From Burkholderiaceae bacterium (GTDB taxonomy: Bacteria; Pseudomonadota; Gammaproteobacteria; Burkholderiales; Burkholderiaceae_F), in assembly GCA_019236735.1 (NCBI GenBank), contig JAFAIM010000012.1, positions 1 through 64,000 on the forward strand: a stretch of DNA of 64,000 nt, read 5' to 3'. Position numbers and translations under genes: made by a program. Of this stretch, positions 27,189-36,038 are shown in pieces (the first letter of the stretch is position 1; every line of letters starts with the position of its first letter). The notes beneath the pieces were generated by a model. The model worked only from the letters and a program-made list of their open reading frames with translations, ran no database searches and was not told where the DNA came from.

Positions 27189-27983
27189 TTACCGCAGCAG
27201 TTCGGCCGTCAGGTCGACCGACACACACACCAGCAGCGCCGCGAAGACGCGCTTGAGCAAGTGCACAGGCAACCGGTGGGCCAGGTTGGCTCCCAGCGGC
27301 GCTGCGGCGATGGCCGCCAGCGAAGCGCCCAGCACGCCCGGCACGAACACGTAACCCACGCATGCTGCACACCGCGCCGCGTGACCGGCGAACAGGTATC
27401 CGCTCAAGCCCGCGACAGCAAGCGGCAGTCCCAGAGCCGAGGCGGTTCCGATTGCCCGCTTCATCGGAAGGTACCGCGCAAGCAAAGGCACGGAGAGAAG
27501 TCCGCCGCCGACTCCAGCAAGAGCCGATAGCAGTCCGATGGCGACGCTGTAGGCCCGCATCCAGGCACCCCGCATCGCGGCGGCCGAATCCGGCTCGCGT
27601 GTTGCTTTCAGCGGCGCGACGAGTTGGCGGGCGGCGAGCAGAGCGAAGCAAACGAAGGCCGCGAGCGCGAAGCGCGCACCCGCCGCGCACGCGACTACCG
27701 TTCCGACCAGCGCTCCGGCGGCGACCCCTGGAGCCAGCCTGCGGAACGCCCGCCAGTCGATTGCACCGCGCACCGCGTGCGCGCTGGCGCTCGAAATCGA
27801 CGTTGGGATCACGATCGCCAGCGCAGTGGCCATCGCCACCGGCGCCGCATCCTCGCCACCGATCCCCAGCCACCCTGACCACATCATCAGGGCGGGCACG
27901 ATGACGGTGCCGCCGCCGATTCCCAGCAATCCGGCCAACAGGCCTGAACACAGCCCGATGCACAGGCAGAGACTCCAGATCAT
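27189..27983 (-). CDS. TauE/SafE-family sulfite or organosulfonate exporter
   Basis: A 264-residue permease with seven or eight membrane helices. The two half-repeats each carry the family's glycine motif: GLLAGLLGIGGGTVIVPALM near the N-terminus and LLSALAGVGGGLLSVPLLAR in the middle. The family moves sulfite, sulfoacetate and similar anions. It converges on egtD (26 bases apart). Ergothioneine is a sulfur compound, but there is no direct evidence of a joint function. Confidence 0.88.
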   Translation of the reverse strand: MIWSLCLCIGLCSGLLAGLLGIGGGTVIVPALMMWSGWLGIGGEDAAPVAMATALAIVIPTSISSASAHAVRGAIDWRAFRRLAPGVAAGALVGTVVACAAGARFALAAFVCFALLAARQLVAPLKATREPDSAAAMRGAWMRAYSVAIGLLSALAGVGGGLLSVPLLARYLPMKRAIGTASALGLPLAVAGLSGYLFAGHAARCAACVGYVFVPGVLGASLAAIAAAPLGANLAHRLPVHLLKRVFAALLVCVSVDLTAELLR

Positions 27984-28016
27984 CGGCGTGGGCCGCAGAC
28001 TCGATTCGGACCGGCC

Positions 28017-28640
28017 CTATCGAATCGGGCGCCGCAAGCCACTGGCTTGCATGCGCGTGGCCTTCGTGAGCGCTCGCCGGAAGTGGTCTGCGCGCATCGT
28101 GTACTGCCGTGCGTTTACGCAGATCGCGTCGAGTTCACGATCCGTCAGCCGGCGAACGACGCGCGCAGGACTTCCTTGCAGCAGCACCCCAGGCTCGAAG
28201 CTGCGCCCCGCCGGAACCAGCGAGGCAGCTGCCACCACGGTGTCGTCACCGATGGTGGCGGCATCCATCACGACCGCATGCATACCAATTAGGCAGCGGT
28301 CGCCGATGTGCGCGCCGTGAATCGCTGCCAAGTGGCCGATCGAGACCTGGTTGCCGACGCTGGTCGCCCCACCCGGCAAGCAGTGGATGACCGCGCCATC
28401 CTGCACGTTGCTGTCGGACCCGATTCGGATCGGGCCGTTGTCCGCACGGACCACCGCGCAGAACCAGACGCTCGAGCGTTCGCCCAGTTCCACATCCCCG
28501 ACGAGACAAGCGCCGTCGGCTACGTAGCTGTGCGGCCCCAAGCGCGGCGCGGAGTTATCCAGCGCGAAGGTGCAAGCATCTCGGGGCGGGCGCTGCCGCA
28601 GATCCCAATGCGCGGCCGCGCGGCAGGCGACGAGTTTCAT
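28017..28640 (-). CDS. Gamma-type carbonic anhydrase-like hexapeptide protein
   Basis: A 207-residue left-handed beta-helix protein. Hexapeptide repeats run through GDVELGERSSVWFCAVVRAD, SNVQDGAVIHCLPG and IGDRCLIGMHAVVMDAATIG. The metal-binding histidines are in VIHC, IGHLAAIHG and AIHGAHIG, matching gamma carbonic anhydrase/YrdA/PaaY proteins. The first 35 residues are an extra N-terminal extension compared with YrdA. Enzymatic activity is often undetectable in this family, so the call is structural. Confidence 0.88.
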   Translation of the reverse strand: MKLVACRAAAHWDLRQRPPRDACTFALDNSAPRLGPHSYVADGACLVGDVELGERSSVWFCAVVRADNGPIRIGSDSNVQDGAVIHCLPGGATSVGNQVSIGHLAAIHGAHIGDRCLIGMHAVVMDAATIGDDTVVAAASLVPAGRSFEPGVLLQGSPARVVRRLTDRELDAICVNARQYTMRADHFRRALTKATRMQASGLRRPIR

Positions 28641-28758
28641 GCAGCAAGCGTGAGGCTGCAGTTCGCCATGGTCCAGCCGAAAAATGCGCGCCGTGCGTAG
28701 CGAATTCGCCCGCGCGCGAACGACAGAAGTCGTGTTGAGAAGAGGCTACGTGCGAGAA

Positions 28759-29181
28759 CTAACCCTGCGTCAGCGCACGGATCACGCGCTCGGCGTCCTC
28801 ACGCGAATCGAGCGCGATGTAGGCGATGAACTGGGTACCGAGCACAACCGATGAGAAACCGCGCATGTTGATCCCGCCTTGCGCGATCTTCAGAGCGATG
28901 CTCGCCGCAATCCCCGGGCGGTCGCGTCCCATCACCCGCACCGAGTGCACCGTATGGGAGGCACTGAAGCCGACTTGCCCGGCTGCAGCGATTTCCCCGT
29001 CGCCCTGGAGCGGCGTCACGAAAACGACCCCCTTTCCCGGCTGATCGGGAGCGCGCCGCGAGATAATGCATTGCAGGTCCGCCCCGGCGTCGCTCAACGC
29101 TTTCAGCGCCTCTGCCAGTGCTCCTGGCCGGTCGGAGATCGGTGCGGCCCAAACATCGACGGATTCCACGAACAGGCCCAT
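28759..29181 (-). CDS. ACT-domain protein
   Basis: A 140-residue protein from ATG 29181, behind GAGAGGAGAG. It contains two ACT-like units: VDVWAAPISDRPGALAEALK and VHSVRVMGRDRPGIAASIAL. ACT domains bind amino acids and regulate enzymes; stand-alone pairs resemble GcvR or UPF0735-type regulators. The target cannot be told from the neighbourhood. The track's ORF from 29277 includes 32 residues of untranslated leader. Confidence 0.8.
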   Translation of the reverse strand: MGLFVESVDVWAAPISDRPGALAEALKALSDAGADLQCIISRRAPDQPGKGVVFVTPLQGDGEIAAAGQVGFSASHTVHSVRVMGRDRPGIAASIALKIAQGGINMRGFSSVVLGTQFIAYIALDSREDAERVIRALTQG

Positions 29182-29291
29182 CGCGACTCTCCTCTCGGGG
29201 CGAACGACCGCGCAGCCCGGTCCCGGCCGGTGCCGCAACCTGCGCCCACTGTAATCGAAGGCTCGCGCCCGGTGCAAACCAGATAAAGATG

Positions 29292-29319
29292 GGGCGGCAG
29301 CCGCATGGTGCGGCCGCCC
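29292..29319 (-). terminator. Hairpin downstream of the OmpA-like lipoprotein gene
   Basis: On the minus strand, GGGCGGC-CGCA-CCA-TGCG-GCT-GCCGCCC forms a strong stem with a three-base bulge, followed by ATCTTTATCT. It lies about 60 bases after the lipoprotein stop codon and fits a factor-independent terminator with a weak T tract. Confidence 0.55.
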
Positions 29320-29379
29320 GGGACCGAGCCGCCGCCGGGCCTGGTGGCATGGGCGCGCGGCCTTACTGTCTGTGCGAAT

Positions 29380-29919
29380 TCACTTCCACTCGTGCACGAA
29401 ATCGACGCGCCGGTTCTCCTTCCAGCAACTTTCGGTGTGACAGAGTCCCCGCGGCTTCTCTTTGCCGAAGCTGATGGTTTCGATGCGCGTGGATGGGATC
29501 CCCATTAGCACGAGTCGTTGCTTGACCCCATCGGCGCGCCGCTGACCCAGCGCGAGGTTGTACTCGCTGCTGCCGCGCTCGTCGCAATTGCCCTGCAAAG
29601 TGACGTTGTCGTTGGAGTACGTGCTCGCGAGCTTCTCGTTGTCCGTGATCGCACCCTCCTGGTCCGACCGGATCGCGTACTTGTCGAAGTCGAAATACAC
29701 GCTCTCGTTCGCGACATTGGCACGCATCCGTTCGAACACTTGCTGCGGCGACTCGGCAGGTGCAACCGGCGCGGGCGCCGGCGGCGGTGGCGGCGGCGGA
29801 GGCGGCGGCGGTGGAGCGGGCGCCGGCGCTGGCGGCGGCGGAGGCGGGGGAGCTGGCGGCGGCGTCGAGCAGGCGGCAGCCAGCGTGGTGATCAGCAGAA
29901 ACAGGGCGGCGCGTTTCAT
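29380..29919 (-). CDS. OmpA-family lipoprotein with proline-rich linker
   Basis: A 179-residue lipoprotein with lipobox LAAC (C17). Residues 18-55 are almost wholly proline and alanine, in blocks of up to twelve prolines. The OmpA peptidoglycan-binding domain follows: VYFDFDKYAIRSDQ, LQGNCDERGSSEYNLALGQR and the RRAD helix. The order resembles Pal. However, no tol genes are adjacent, and the C-terminal strand has two cysteines (GLCHTESCWKENRRVDF) that Pal normally lacks. It is probably a peptidoglycan-tethering protein whose rigid proline arm sets the distance to the outer membrane. Confidence 0.88.
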   Translation of the reverse strand: MKRAALFLLITTLAAACSTPPPAPPPPPPPAPAPAPPPPPPPPPPPPAPAPVAPAESPQQVFERMRANVANESVYFDFDKYAIRSDQEGAITDNEKLASTYSNDNVTLQGNCDERGSSEYNLALGQRRADGVKQRLVLMGIPSTRIETISFGKEKPRGLCHTESCWKENRRVDFVHEWK

Positions 29920-30093
29920 TGTGTTGTCGTTTCGTTGTGGGTTGAAGAAAATTTGCGGCCGGTAAAACCTGACAAACGGTGATTATCGCGCCGCTCATCG
30001 CGGCGGAGCGTTAAACCGGCGTTAAGTTGATGCCCGATCCGGGTCGTTCGAGCGGGTCGCGAGTAGCGCGCCGACGGGATCGGGTGCACCCAC

Positions 30094-30531
30094 TCAAGCG
30101 CCGATAACCTCGAACTGGACGTCGACGTTGCCGCGCGTGGCGTGCGAATACGGGCAAATCTTCTCGTGTGCCTCTTTCGCCAGTGCTGCCAAAATGGGTT
30201 GCGAAAGGCTGCGATCCTCGACACGTAGCTTGACCGAGAGACCGAACCCCCCCAGTTCGCGCGGGCCGATCGATACCGCGCAACGCACGGTCGCCTTGCT
30301 CGCATCCTTCTTCTGCTGCTTCCCGACGAAATCGAGTGCTCCGCCGAAGCAGGCGGCGTAGCCAGCTGCGAACAGATGCTCCGGGGTCGCTGTCCCCGGG
30401 CGGCCCGGCCCACCCAATTCTTTGGGCAGCGAAAGGTCCGCCTTGACCACACCGTCGCTTGACTCGGTGTGTCCGTTTCGGCCACCGATGGCGGTGGCTG
30501 TGGCGGTGTATAGAGGCTTGATTGCGTCCAT
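30094..30531 (-). CDS. ohr: Organic hydroperoxide resistance protein Ohr
   Basis: A 145-residue OsmC-fold thiol peroxidase. Both catalytic cysteines are in their family contexts: ATPEHLFAAGYAACFGGAL and EKICPYSHATRGNVDV. Ohr reduces organic peroxides with lipoyl protein as reductant. The ATG at 30531 follows AAGGAGCAATCCC; the track's earlier start is leader. No OhrR regulator is adjacent. Confidence 0.93.
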   Translation of the reverse strand: MDAIKPLYTATATAIGGRNGHTESSDGVVKADLSLPKELGGPGRPGTATPEHLFAAGYAACFGGALDFVGKQQKKDASKATVRCAVSIGPRELGGFGLSVKLRVEDRSLSQPILAALAKEAHEKICPYSHATRGNVDVQFEVIGA

Positions 30532-30610
30532 GGGATTGCTCCTTCCTCGATGCCGGGGCCGATGCTGCTCGCCGCGAGCGCCGCGGTCAAGTCGACTCGG
30601 CCCGCAACTC

Positions 30611-30643
30611 ACCCACGCGTCACCCACGCGTCACCCACGCGTC
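30611..30643. repeat. Three tandem copies of an 11-base unit
   Basis: ACCCACGCGTC is repeated three times without variation across the 3' end and stop codon region of the HTH-TPR gene. Each copy contains ACGCGT, a palindrome. Because the stop codon is inside the second copy, repeat-number change would alter only sequence after the stop, or extend the protein by in-frame read-through if a copy broke. Confidence 0.75.
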
Positions 30644-31440
30644 AGCCGTCGGTACTCGGACATGTGCCGGATCGCGTCCTTCGCCCGGCCCAAGCGCTCG
30701 TACAGCAGCGCCAGGTTGTAATGCGCATCACCGAGCGTCGGGTCACGCCGCAGCGCGTGACGATAGGTCTCGATCGCCTCGCCGATGCGGCCCGCGTCGC
30801 CCAACAGCACGCCCAGGTTGTACAGCAGCAGCGGATCGGGGCCGCACGCAGCGATCGCTTCGCGGTACACGCGCTCGGCTTGGCGGTGACGCCCGGCCTC
30901 GTGCAAGAGGCGACCGAGGTTCACGCGCGCGTCGATTCGCTCCGGATCCAGCGCGATTGCCTGTCCGTAGGCGTTTGCGGCAGCCTCGAGCGATTGCCGC
31001 TCCAGCGTCGCCGCGCGCGCAAACCAATCTTCCGAGGCCGTACCGCCCGGAGGCCGACCACGTTCGATCACGCTCAGTGACCCATCGGGATCGCCTTCGA
31101 AATCGAGCACGTACTGGCCCGATTCGACCTGGCGCTGATGCGATCCATCGCGCACCACAACCTGATCGCCCACAGCGCCGATCGACAGTCCGGACAGAGG
31201 CATCGTGTCGGGCAACTGCCGGCGCAGCTGCCGGAGCGCGCGCATGATGCGATGCGCCGGTACGCTGGCGTCGGCGAGCGCCTGCGCCGCGCGAAGCACG
31301 ATCAAATCCTGGAACGAGAACTGCAGAGAGTTGCGCATCCCGCGCGCCGGGTTGACGAAACCTGCCGCCACCATCGCGCGGATCGTGCGACGCGGAAGGT
31401 GCAGCATCTTTTCGACGTCGCGCACGCCGTAGGAGCGCAT
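30631..31440 (-). CDS. MerR-like HTH domain fused to tetratricopeptide repeats
   Basis: A 269-residue protein. The N-terminus SYGVRDVEKMLHLPRRTIRA followed by AAGFVNPARG is a MerR-type winged helix. The middle (residues 75-130) is unassigned. The C-terminal half has about three TPR units (AANAYGQAIALDPERIDARV, PLLLYNLGVLLGDAGRIGEA, LGDAHYNLALLYERLGRAKD). DNA-binding fused to TPR suggests a regulator that senses a protein partner. It is in the same direction as Ku and LigD, 115 bases downstream of Ku. I use the ATG at 31440 since the HTH starts immediately; 31482 is the alternative. Confidence 0.75.
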   Translation of the reverse strand: MRSYGVRDVEKMLHLPRRTIRAMVAAGFVNPARGMRNSLQFSFQDLIVLRAAQALADASVPAHRIMRALRQLRRQLPDTMPLSGLSIGAVGDQVVVRDGSHQRQVESGQYVLDFEGDPDGSLSVIERGRPPGGTASEDWFARAATLERQSLEAAANAYGQAIALDPERIDARVNLGRLLHEAGRHRQAERVYREAIAACGPDPLLLYNLGVLLGDAGRIGEAIETYRHALRRDPTLGDAHYNLALLYERLGRAKDAIRHMSEYRRLTRG

Positions 31441-31554
31441 GGCATCGATTCCGGTGGGAAATGTCGGAAAGCGCCGCCCCATTTCGGAAAGGCGGCGCCG
31501 GGGCCGGTCCGGGAGAGACGAACGTGCTGCTGCCCGGATCGCCGGCGCTGCCGC

Positions 31555-32508
31555 CTACTTGCGCGCGCGACCGCGTATCGCCGGCTGCGCTGCTTCCGCC
31601 GGCTCGACGGCGGGCGCGCGCCTTGGCGGTTTGCGCGCCTGCTGTTGCGCCGCCGGCTGTTCTTGGGGCGTCTCCTCGTTCGCTGCCTGCACCTCGAGCG
31701 GCCGCGCCGGCGGCTGGCGCGACGGGCCGGCGCCCTTGCGCTCCAGGCTCGCTCTTAGCGCCTCCATCAGGTCGATCACCTGCGCCCCACCCGGTTCGGC
31801 GCCGTCGGCCAGCGTGATCTCCTGACCCTCGACTTTCTTTTGTATCGCCGCCTCGATACGTGCCCGCACCTCGTCCTTGTAGACGGTGGGATCGAACGCC
31901 TCGGACGACTGCTGATCGATCAGCTGGTGCGCCAGCTTCAGTTCGCCCTCCTTGACCTCTGTACCGGGGATCTCGAGCTCCCGGATCGATCGCACCTCGT
32001 TCGCGTACAGCAGTTGCTGCATCACCAGACCGTCCTCGACTGCCCGCACCATCACGATGTACTGCTTGCCGCGAGCGGCCCACCGGCCGAGTGCGCAGCG
32101 TTTCGATTCGCGCAGCGCACGTGTGAACAGCGCATACGGCTTGGCGCCGCCCTTATCGGGCGCGAGGTAGTACGCCTTGTCGAAATACACAGGGTCGACC
32201 GAATCGAGCGGAACGAACTCGGAGATTTCGGCGCTGTGCGTGCCGACCTCTTCCATCGCCTTGAGCTCTTCCGGAGTAAAGATTACGTACTGGTCCTTGG
32301 CGAACTCATAACCTTTGACGATGTCGTCGCGCTCGACCGGCACGCCTTCTTTCACGCACACGTACTGCTGCTTGAGCCGCGAGCCATCCGCTTTGTGCAG
32401 CATGTTGAAGGAAATGGCGCGGCCTGATTCGGTGGCCGAGTACAGCTTGACGGGAATCGCAACCAACCCGAACGACAGCGTCAGCGAACCAATCGAACGC
32501 GCAGCCAT
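31555..32508 (-). CDS. ku: Ku DNA end-binding protein
   Basis: Bacterial Ku is a homodimeric ring that holds DNA double-strand ends and recruits LigD. The 317-residue protein starts RSIGSLTLSFGLVAIPVKLY, the family hallmark, and continues through VKGYEFAKDQYVIFTPEEL and QLLYANEVRSI. After the core (about residue 255) is a long basic, proline/alanine-rich tail ending AIRGRARK, of the kind that tunes DNA binding. It is separated by 39 bases from ligD upstream on the same strand, forming a standard non-homologous end-joining pair. Confidence 0.95.
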   Translation of the reverse strand: MAARSIGSLTLSFGLVAIPVKLYSATESGRAISFNMLHKADGSRLKQQYVCVKEGVPVERDDIVKGYEFAKDQYVIFTPEELKAMEEVGTHSAEISEFVPLDSVDPVYFDKAYYLAPDKGGAKPYALFTRALRESKRCALGRWAARGKQYIVMVRAVEDGLVMQQLLYANEVRSIRELEIPGTEVKEGELKLAHQLIDQQSSEAFDPTVYKDEVRARIEAAIQKKVEGQEITLADGAEPGGAQVIDLMEALRASLERKGAGPSRQPPARPLEVQAANEETPQEQPAAQQQARKPPRRAPAVEPAEAAQPAIRGRARK

Positions 32509-32547
32509 CCGCCACCTCCTAGCAATGAACCTCAGCCGGTACGCACA

Positions 32548-35256
32548 TCATTGTTTCGCTGTCGAACCGCTCAACACGCTTTCCAGGCTCTGCTTGCGCG
32601 CCAGGACGCCGTGCCACGCATCGCCTCTCTCCGCAAGCCGCCGCGCCGCATTGTCGAGGCGGAAATCGAGCGGATGCGCGCCAGCCAGTTCGTCCCAAGT
32701 CAACGGCATCGAGACCGGGGCCCCCGGCACGCCCCTCGGCGAATACGCCGAGTTCAGCGTCTTGCCGCGCACGTTCATATTGTAGTCGATGAAAATGCGG
32801 CCGGTGCGTTTGGGTACGCTCCATTCCATCGTGATGTCACGCGGGTGCTGCCGCATCAAGTGGCGCCCAACCAGCTCGCAAACCGCACGCGCCTGCTCGA
32901 AATCGATCGACCGGCGGATCGGAACGAACACGTGCAGCCCGGTTTTGCCCGAAGTCTTGACGATCGGCTCCAGCCGCATACTGTTGAGCAGCTCGCGCAG
33001 GCGGAACGCGACCTCCTTGCCCTTCTCGAACGCGGTCGTGTTGAGTTCCGGCTCATCGCCCGGTGCCTCCCGGCCGGAGTAGATATAGGGGTCGAGATCG
33101 AACACGAGGTAGTCAGGGTAGTTCAGCACAGAGGCTTCGAGCGACTGCTCCGAGCTGGCGTAGTCCGTTTCGTTTGAGACGGCGTCCTCGCCGACCTGCG
33201 CGCGTGAATGCCACACGTGCAGTTCCAGCGCACCGGATTGCGCCAGCCAGAGCAGCGTGGGCAGGTTGTTGCACAGGAGCACCTCTTGATTCTCATCCTT
33301 GTGGCTGGAGAACACGGTGAGGGTCTCGACGAACGGCGGCCGCTGTTGTTCCCAGTGTTTCTGGAAGAAGCGCTGCCCCTGGATGCCGTCGGGCATTCGG
33401 ATCAGGGTAAGCGGCCGATCGGCCAGGTGCGCTAGCAGGAATGGCGATACCTGTGCGAAGTAGCGCAACAGCTGGCGCTTGGTGAGCGCAGGCTGGCGCA
33501 GCGCCACATTTTCCGGCCAGTAGACGCGGTCCAGGTGTGTCAGGCGGATACGATGTTCTCCGAGCACAAGCACGAACGCATTCTTCGCGGTCTCCAGCTG
33601 CGCGAGCACTTCATCGACCTGGTCGCGTGCGGCATGCGGCGCCGGAGCCGGGGGCTGCGCTTCGCTCGGCCATTGCACCGACGTCGGTGCGATGTCGTCG
33701 CGCAAACGCAGGAATACCGGGTGGCGCAGACGATCGTCCTCGGTCCAACTGTGGAACCGAACCTCCGCGACCAGTTCCGGCTCGACCCATCGGGTCGGGT
33801 TCGGAAGCTCCGGCACCGGGGAAAATGGGCTGGTGGCCCGCTCGAGACCCCGCAGGCGTTCCATCAGCTGCGCGAGCGTGCGATCGTCGAAACCCGATCC
33901 CACGTGCGAGGCGAAACGCAGCTGGCCGGCGTCCCACGCGCCGACGAGCAGCGCGCCGAGCGGGGCACGAATGCCGCGCCCCTCCGTGAAACCGCCGACC
34001 ACGAACTCGCCGGTGCGCGACGGCTTGGCCTTGAGCCAAGCAGGCGAGCGCCGCCCGGACTCGTAGCGGCTGTCCAGGCGCTTGCCCACAACGCCCTCGA
34101 AACCGCTCTCGATCGCTGCCTGTTGCAGCGCCAGGCCGTCCTGCTCGGTATGCACGAGTTGCACCCGCGGCGAAGGCAGCAGACACTCTGATAGGTAGCG
34201 TCGCCGGTCGCGGTAGGTCGCTTGTCGCAACTCGATTCCTGCGAAGTAGAGCAGGTCGAAGCAGAAGAAAACGACGGCGGCGCCGGAATCGGCTACGGCG
34301 ATCTCGCGTTCCGTCTTCAGCTGAACACGGTTTTGCAGCGCCTGGAACGACGGCCGTCCGTTCGCATCCAGCGCCACCAGCTCGCCGTCCAGGATCATTC
34401 CGTCGACCTGCTGCTTGCCCAACTCGGCCGCCAGCGCTGGGAACGCCTTCGTCAAGTCCAACCCGCGCCGCGACCGCAGTCGAACGCCGTTCGCGTCGAC
34501 GAAAGCCAGCACCCGGTAGCCGTCCAGTTTCGGCTCCCACATCCAGTCCGCGCGGCTAAAGGGTGCATCGACCGTTTCGGCCAGCATCGGCGCGACATCT
34601 TCGAGCATCGGTACGGTTTTGCCGGCCGGCACCAGCTGGGCAGCAGGCATCGGGTGCGCCGGAACGTACTTCAGCTCCTCGACCGCAGCGCCCGACAGGA
34701 CGGAGCGGTTGCGCCGCGTGATATCGACAGCCAGGGCGAAACGGTCTCTGTGCTTGATCAGCAGCCAGCTCTTGGGGTCCTGCGCGGTGCGCACCAACGC
34801 GAAGGAACCCTTGAGTTTTTCCCCGCGCAACAGGAAGCCGAGCTTGCCTTTCGCCAGGCCTTCGCGCGCGCGCAGCTCGGCCTGAGCGCGTTCATGGAAC
34901 CAGGTACCGTCCTCGTCCGGCGAATACACCCCGCAATCCCACACGATGACTTCGCCCGCGCCGTATTGGCCGGGCGGGATCACCCCTTCGAAAGACGCGT
35001 AGTCGTACGGGTGATCCTCCGTTTGCACCGCCAAACGCTTCTCCGCGGTGTCGAGCGAAGGGCCTTTCGGAACCGCCCAGGACTTGAGCACGCCGTCGCA
35101 CTCCAGCCGCAGGTCATAGTGCAGCCGCCGCGCCGAATGTTGCTGCACGACGAACAACAGCGGGCCGGTCGAAGGAGCGGCTTGCTCCGGCGCCGGCTCC
35201 GGAGTCTGGTCGAAGCGGCGCTTGGTCGAGTATTCGCTAAGCTTGTCCTTGTCCAC
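32548..35256 (-). CDS. ligD: ATP-dependent DNA ligase D (phosphoesterase, ligase and polymerase domains)
   Basis: A 902-residue three-domain enzyme in the Pseudomonas order. Residues about 30-160 are the 3'-phosphoesterase (QHSARRLHYDLRLECDGVLK; VIPPGQYGAGEVIVWD). The ligase follows, with adenylated lysine in WEPKLDGYRVLAF. The C-terminal primase-polymerase starts around residue 590 (LTHLDRVYWPE) with the metal aspartates in YLVFDLDPY and the end KTSGKTGLHVFVPI. With Ku it repairs double-strand breaks without a template, mostly in stationary phase. Confidence 0.95.
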   Translation of the reverse strand: MDKDKLSEYSTKRRFDQTPEPAPEQAAPSTGPLLFVVQQHSARRLHYDLRLECDGVLKSWAVPKGPSLDTAEKRLAVQTEDHPYDYASFEGVIPPGQYGAGEVIVWDCGVYSPDEDGTWFHERAQAELRAREGLAKGKLGFLLRGEKLKGSFALVRTAQDPKSWLLIKHRDRFALAVDITRRNRSVLSGAAVEELKYVPAHPMPAAQLVPAGKTVPMLEDVAPMLAETVDAPFSRADWMWEPKLDGYRVLAFVDANGVRLRSRRGLDLTKAFPALAAELGKQQVDGMILDGELVALDANGRPSFQALQNRVQLKTEREIAVADSGAAVVFFCFDLLYFAGIELRQATYRDRRRYLSECLLPSPRVQLVHTEQDGLALQQAAIESGFEGVVGKRLDSRYESGRRSPAWLKAKPSRTGEFVVGGFTEGRGIRAPLGALLVGAWDAGQLRFASHVGSGFDDRTLAQLMERLRGLERATSPFSPVPELPNPTRWVEPELVAEVRFHSWTEDDRLRHPVFLRLRDDIAPTSVQWPSEAQPPAPAPHAARDQVDEVLAQLETAKNAFVLVLGEHRIRLTHLDRVYWPENVALRQPALTKRQLLRYFAQVSPFLLAHLADRPLTLIRMPDGIQGQRFFQKHWEQQRPPFVETLTVFSSHKDENQEVLLCNNLPTLLWLAQSGALELHVWHSRAQVGEDAVSNETDYASSEQSLEASVLNYPDYLVFDLDPYIYSGREAPGDEPELNTTAFEKGKEVAFRLRELLNSMRLEPIVKTSGKTGLHVFVPIRRSIDFEQARAVCELVGRHLMRQHPRDITMEWSVPKRTGRIFIDYNMNVRGKTLNSAYSPRGVPGAPVSMPLTWDELAGAHPLDFRLDNAARRLAERGDAWHGVLARKQSLESVLSGSTAKQ

Positions 35257-35286
35257 GGTACGATTCTAGTGTTGGGAGGTGCGCGG

Positions 35287-36006
35287 ATGCGCGGCAAGCT
35301 TCTGGCCGGCGCGAGCGGCTACTCGTACAAGGAGTGGAAAGGAAACTTTTATCCGGCCGAGATCAAGCCGGAGCAAATGCTCGCGTACTACTCTGGCCAC
35401 CTGCCCACAGTCGAGATCAACAATACGTTCTATCAAATGCCCAAGGTGGCGGTTCTCGAAAACTGGGCACGTGCCACACCACCGCATTTCCGCTTCGCGA
35501 TCAAGGCGTCGCGAAGGATCACCCATCAAGCGCGAATCAAGGCAGACGAGGCGGCCGATTCGGTTGCGTTCCTCTACAAGAACCTGTCTGTTCTCGGCGA
35601 GAAACGGGGCCCGGTGCTGTTTCAGCTGCCGCCGCTCCTGAAAAGGGATCTGCCGCGCTTGCAGGAGTTTCTGCGCGTGCTGCCGCCGGAGCACGCCGCG
35701 GCGTTCGAGTTTCGCAACGACAGCTGGTTCGACGACGAGGTATACGAGGCGTTGCGCAGCGCGGGGGCGGCGTTGTGCCTGTCGGAACGGGAAGACAGCG
35801 CGCCGCCGGCGCTCGTGCAAACAGCCTCGTGGGGCTACGTTCGCCTGCGGCTGGAGGAATACTCGGGCGATGCGCTCGAGCAGTGGGCGAAGCGGCTCGC
35901 TGCCACGGGTTGGCGCGAAACCCACGTTTACTTCATGCACGAGCCGACCGCGCCCGGGTACGCGAGGGCCCTGATGCAATATGCTGGCGTAACTCGGGCC
36001 GAGTAG
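35287..36006 (+). CDS. DUF72 TIM-barrel protein
   Basis: A 239-residue DUF72 protein from the ATG at 35287, behind GGGAGG. The 594-residue track ORF is antisense to ligD for its first 355 codons. The family's start GASGYSYKEWKGNFYPAEIK, the EINNTFYQMP segment and the YFMHEP motif near the end are present. Function is unknown. DUF72 genes are often near DNA-repair or Ku/LigD loci, as here, where it is divergent from ligD. Confidence 0.88.
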   Translation: MRGKLLAGASGYSYKEWKGNFYPAEIKPEQMLAYYSGHLPTVEINNTFYQMPKVAVLENWARATPPHFRFAIKASRRITHQARIKADEAADSVAFLYKNLSVLGEKRGPVLFQLPPLLKRDLPRLQEFLRVLPPEHAAAFEFRNDSWFDDEVYEALRSAGAALCLSEREDSAPPALVQTASWGYVRLRLEEYSGDALEQWAKRLAATGWRETHVYFMHEPTAPGYARALMQYAGVTRAE

Positions 36007-36038
36007 GATTCCTCTGGGGCATCGGTTAGGAGGGAGCC

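Noticed and set aside
29760-29870. GGC-rich simple repeat as a phase-variable tract
   Set aside because: It encodes the proline-rich linker of the OmpA-like lipoprotein with mixed codons, and no uniform repeat unit is kept.
30743-32083. 446-residue minus-strand ORF
   Set aside because: Shadow frame spanning the Ku gene and HTH-TPR gene; extremely rich in G, R and A.
34222-35286. N-terminal 355 codons of the ORF ending at 36006
   Set aside because: Antisense to ligD. The DUF72 protein starts at 35287 behind its own ribosome site.
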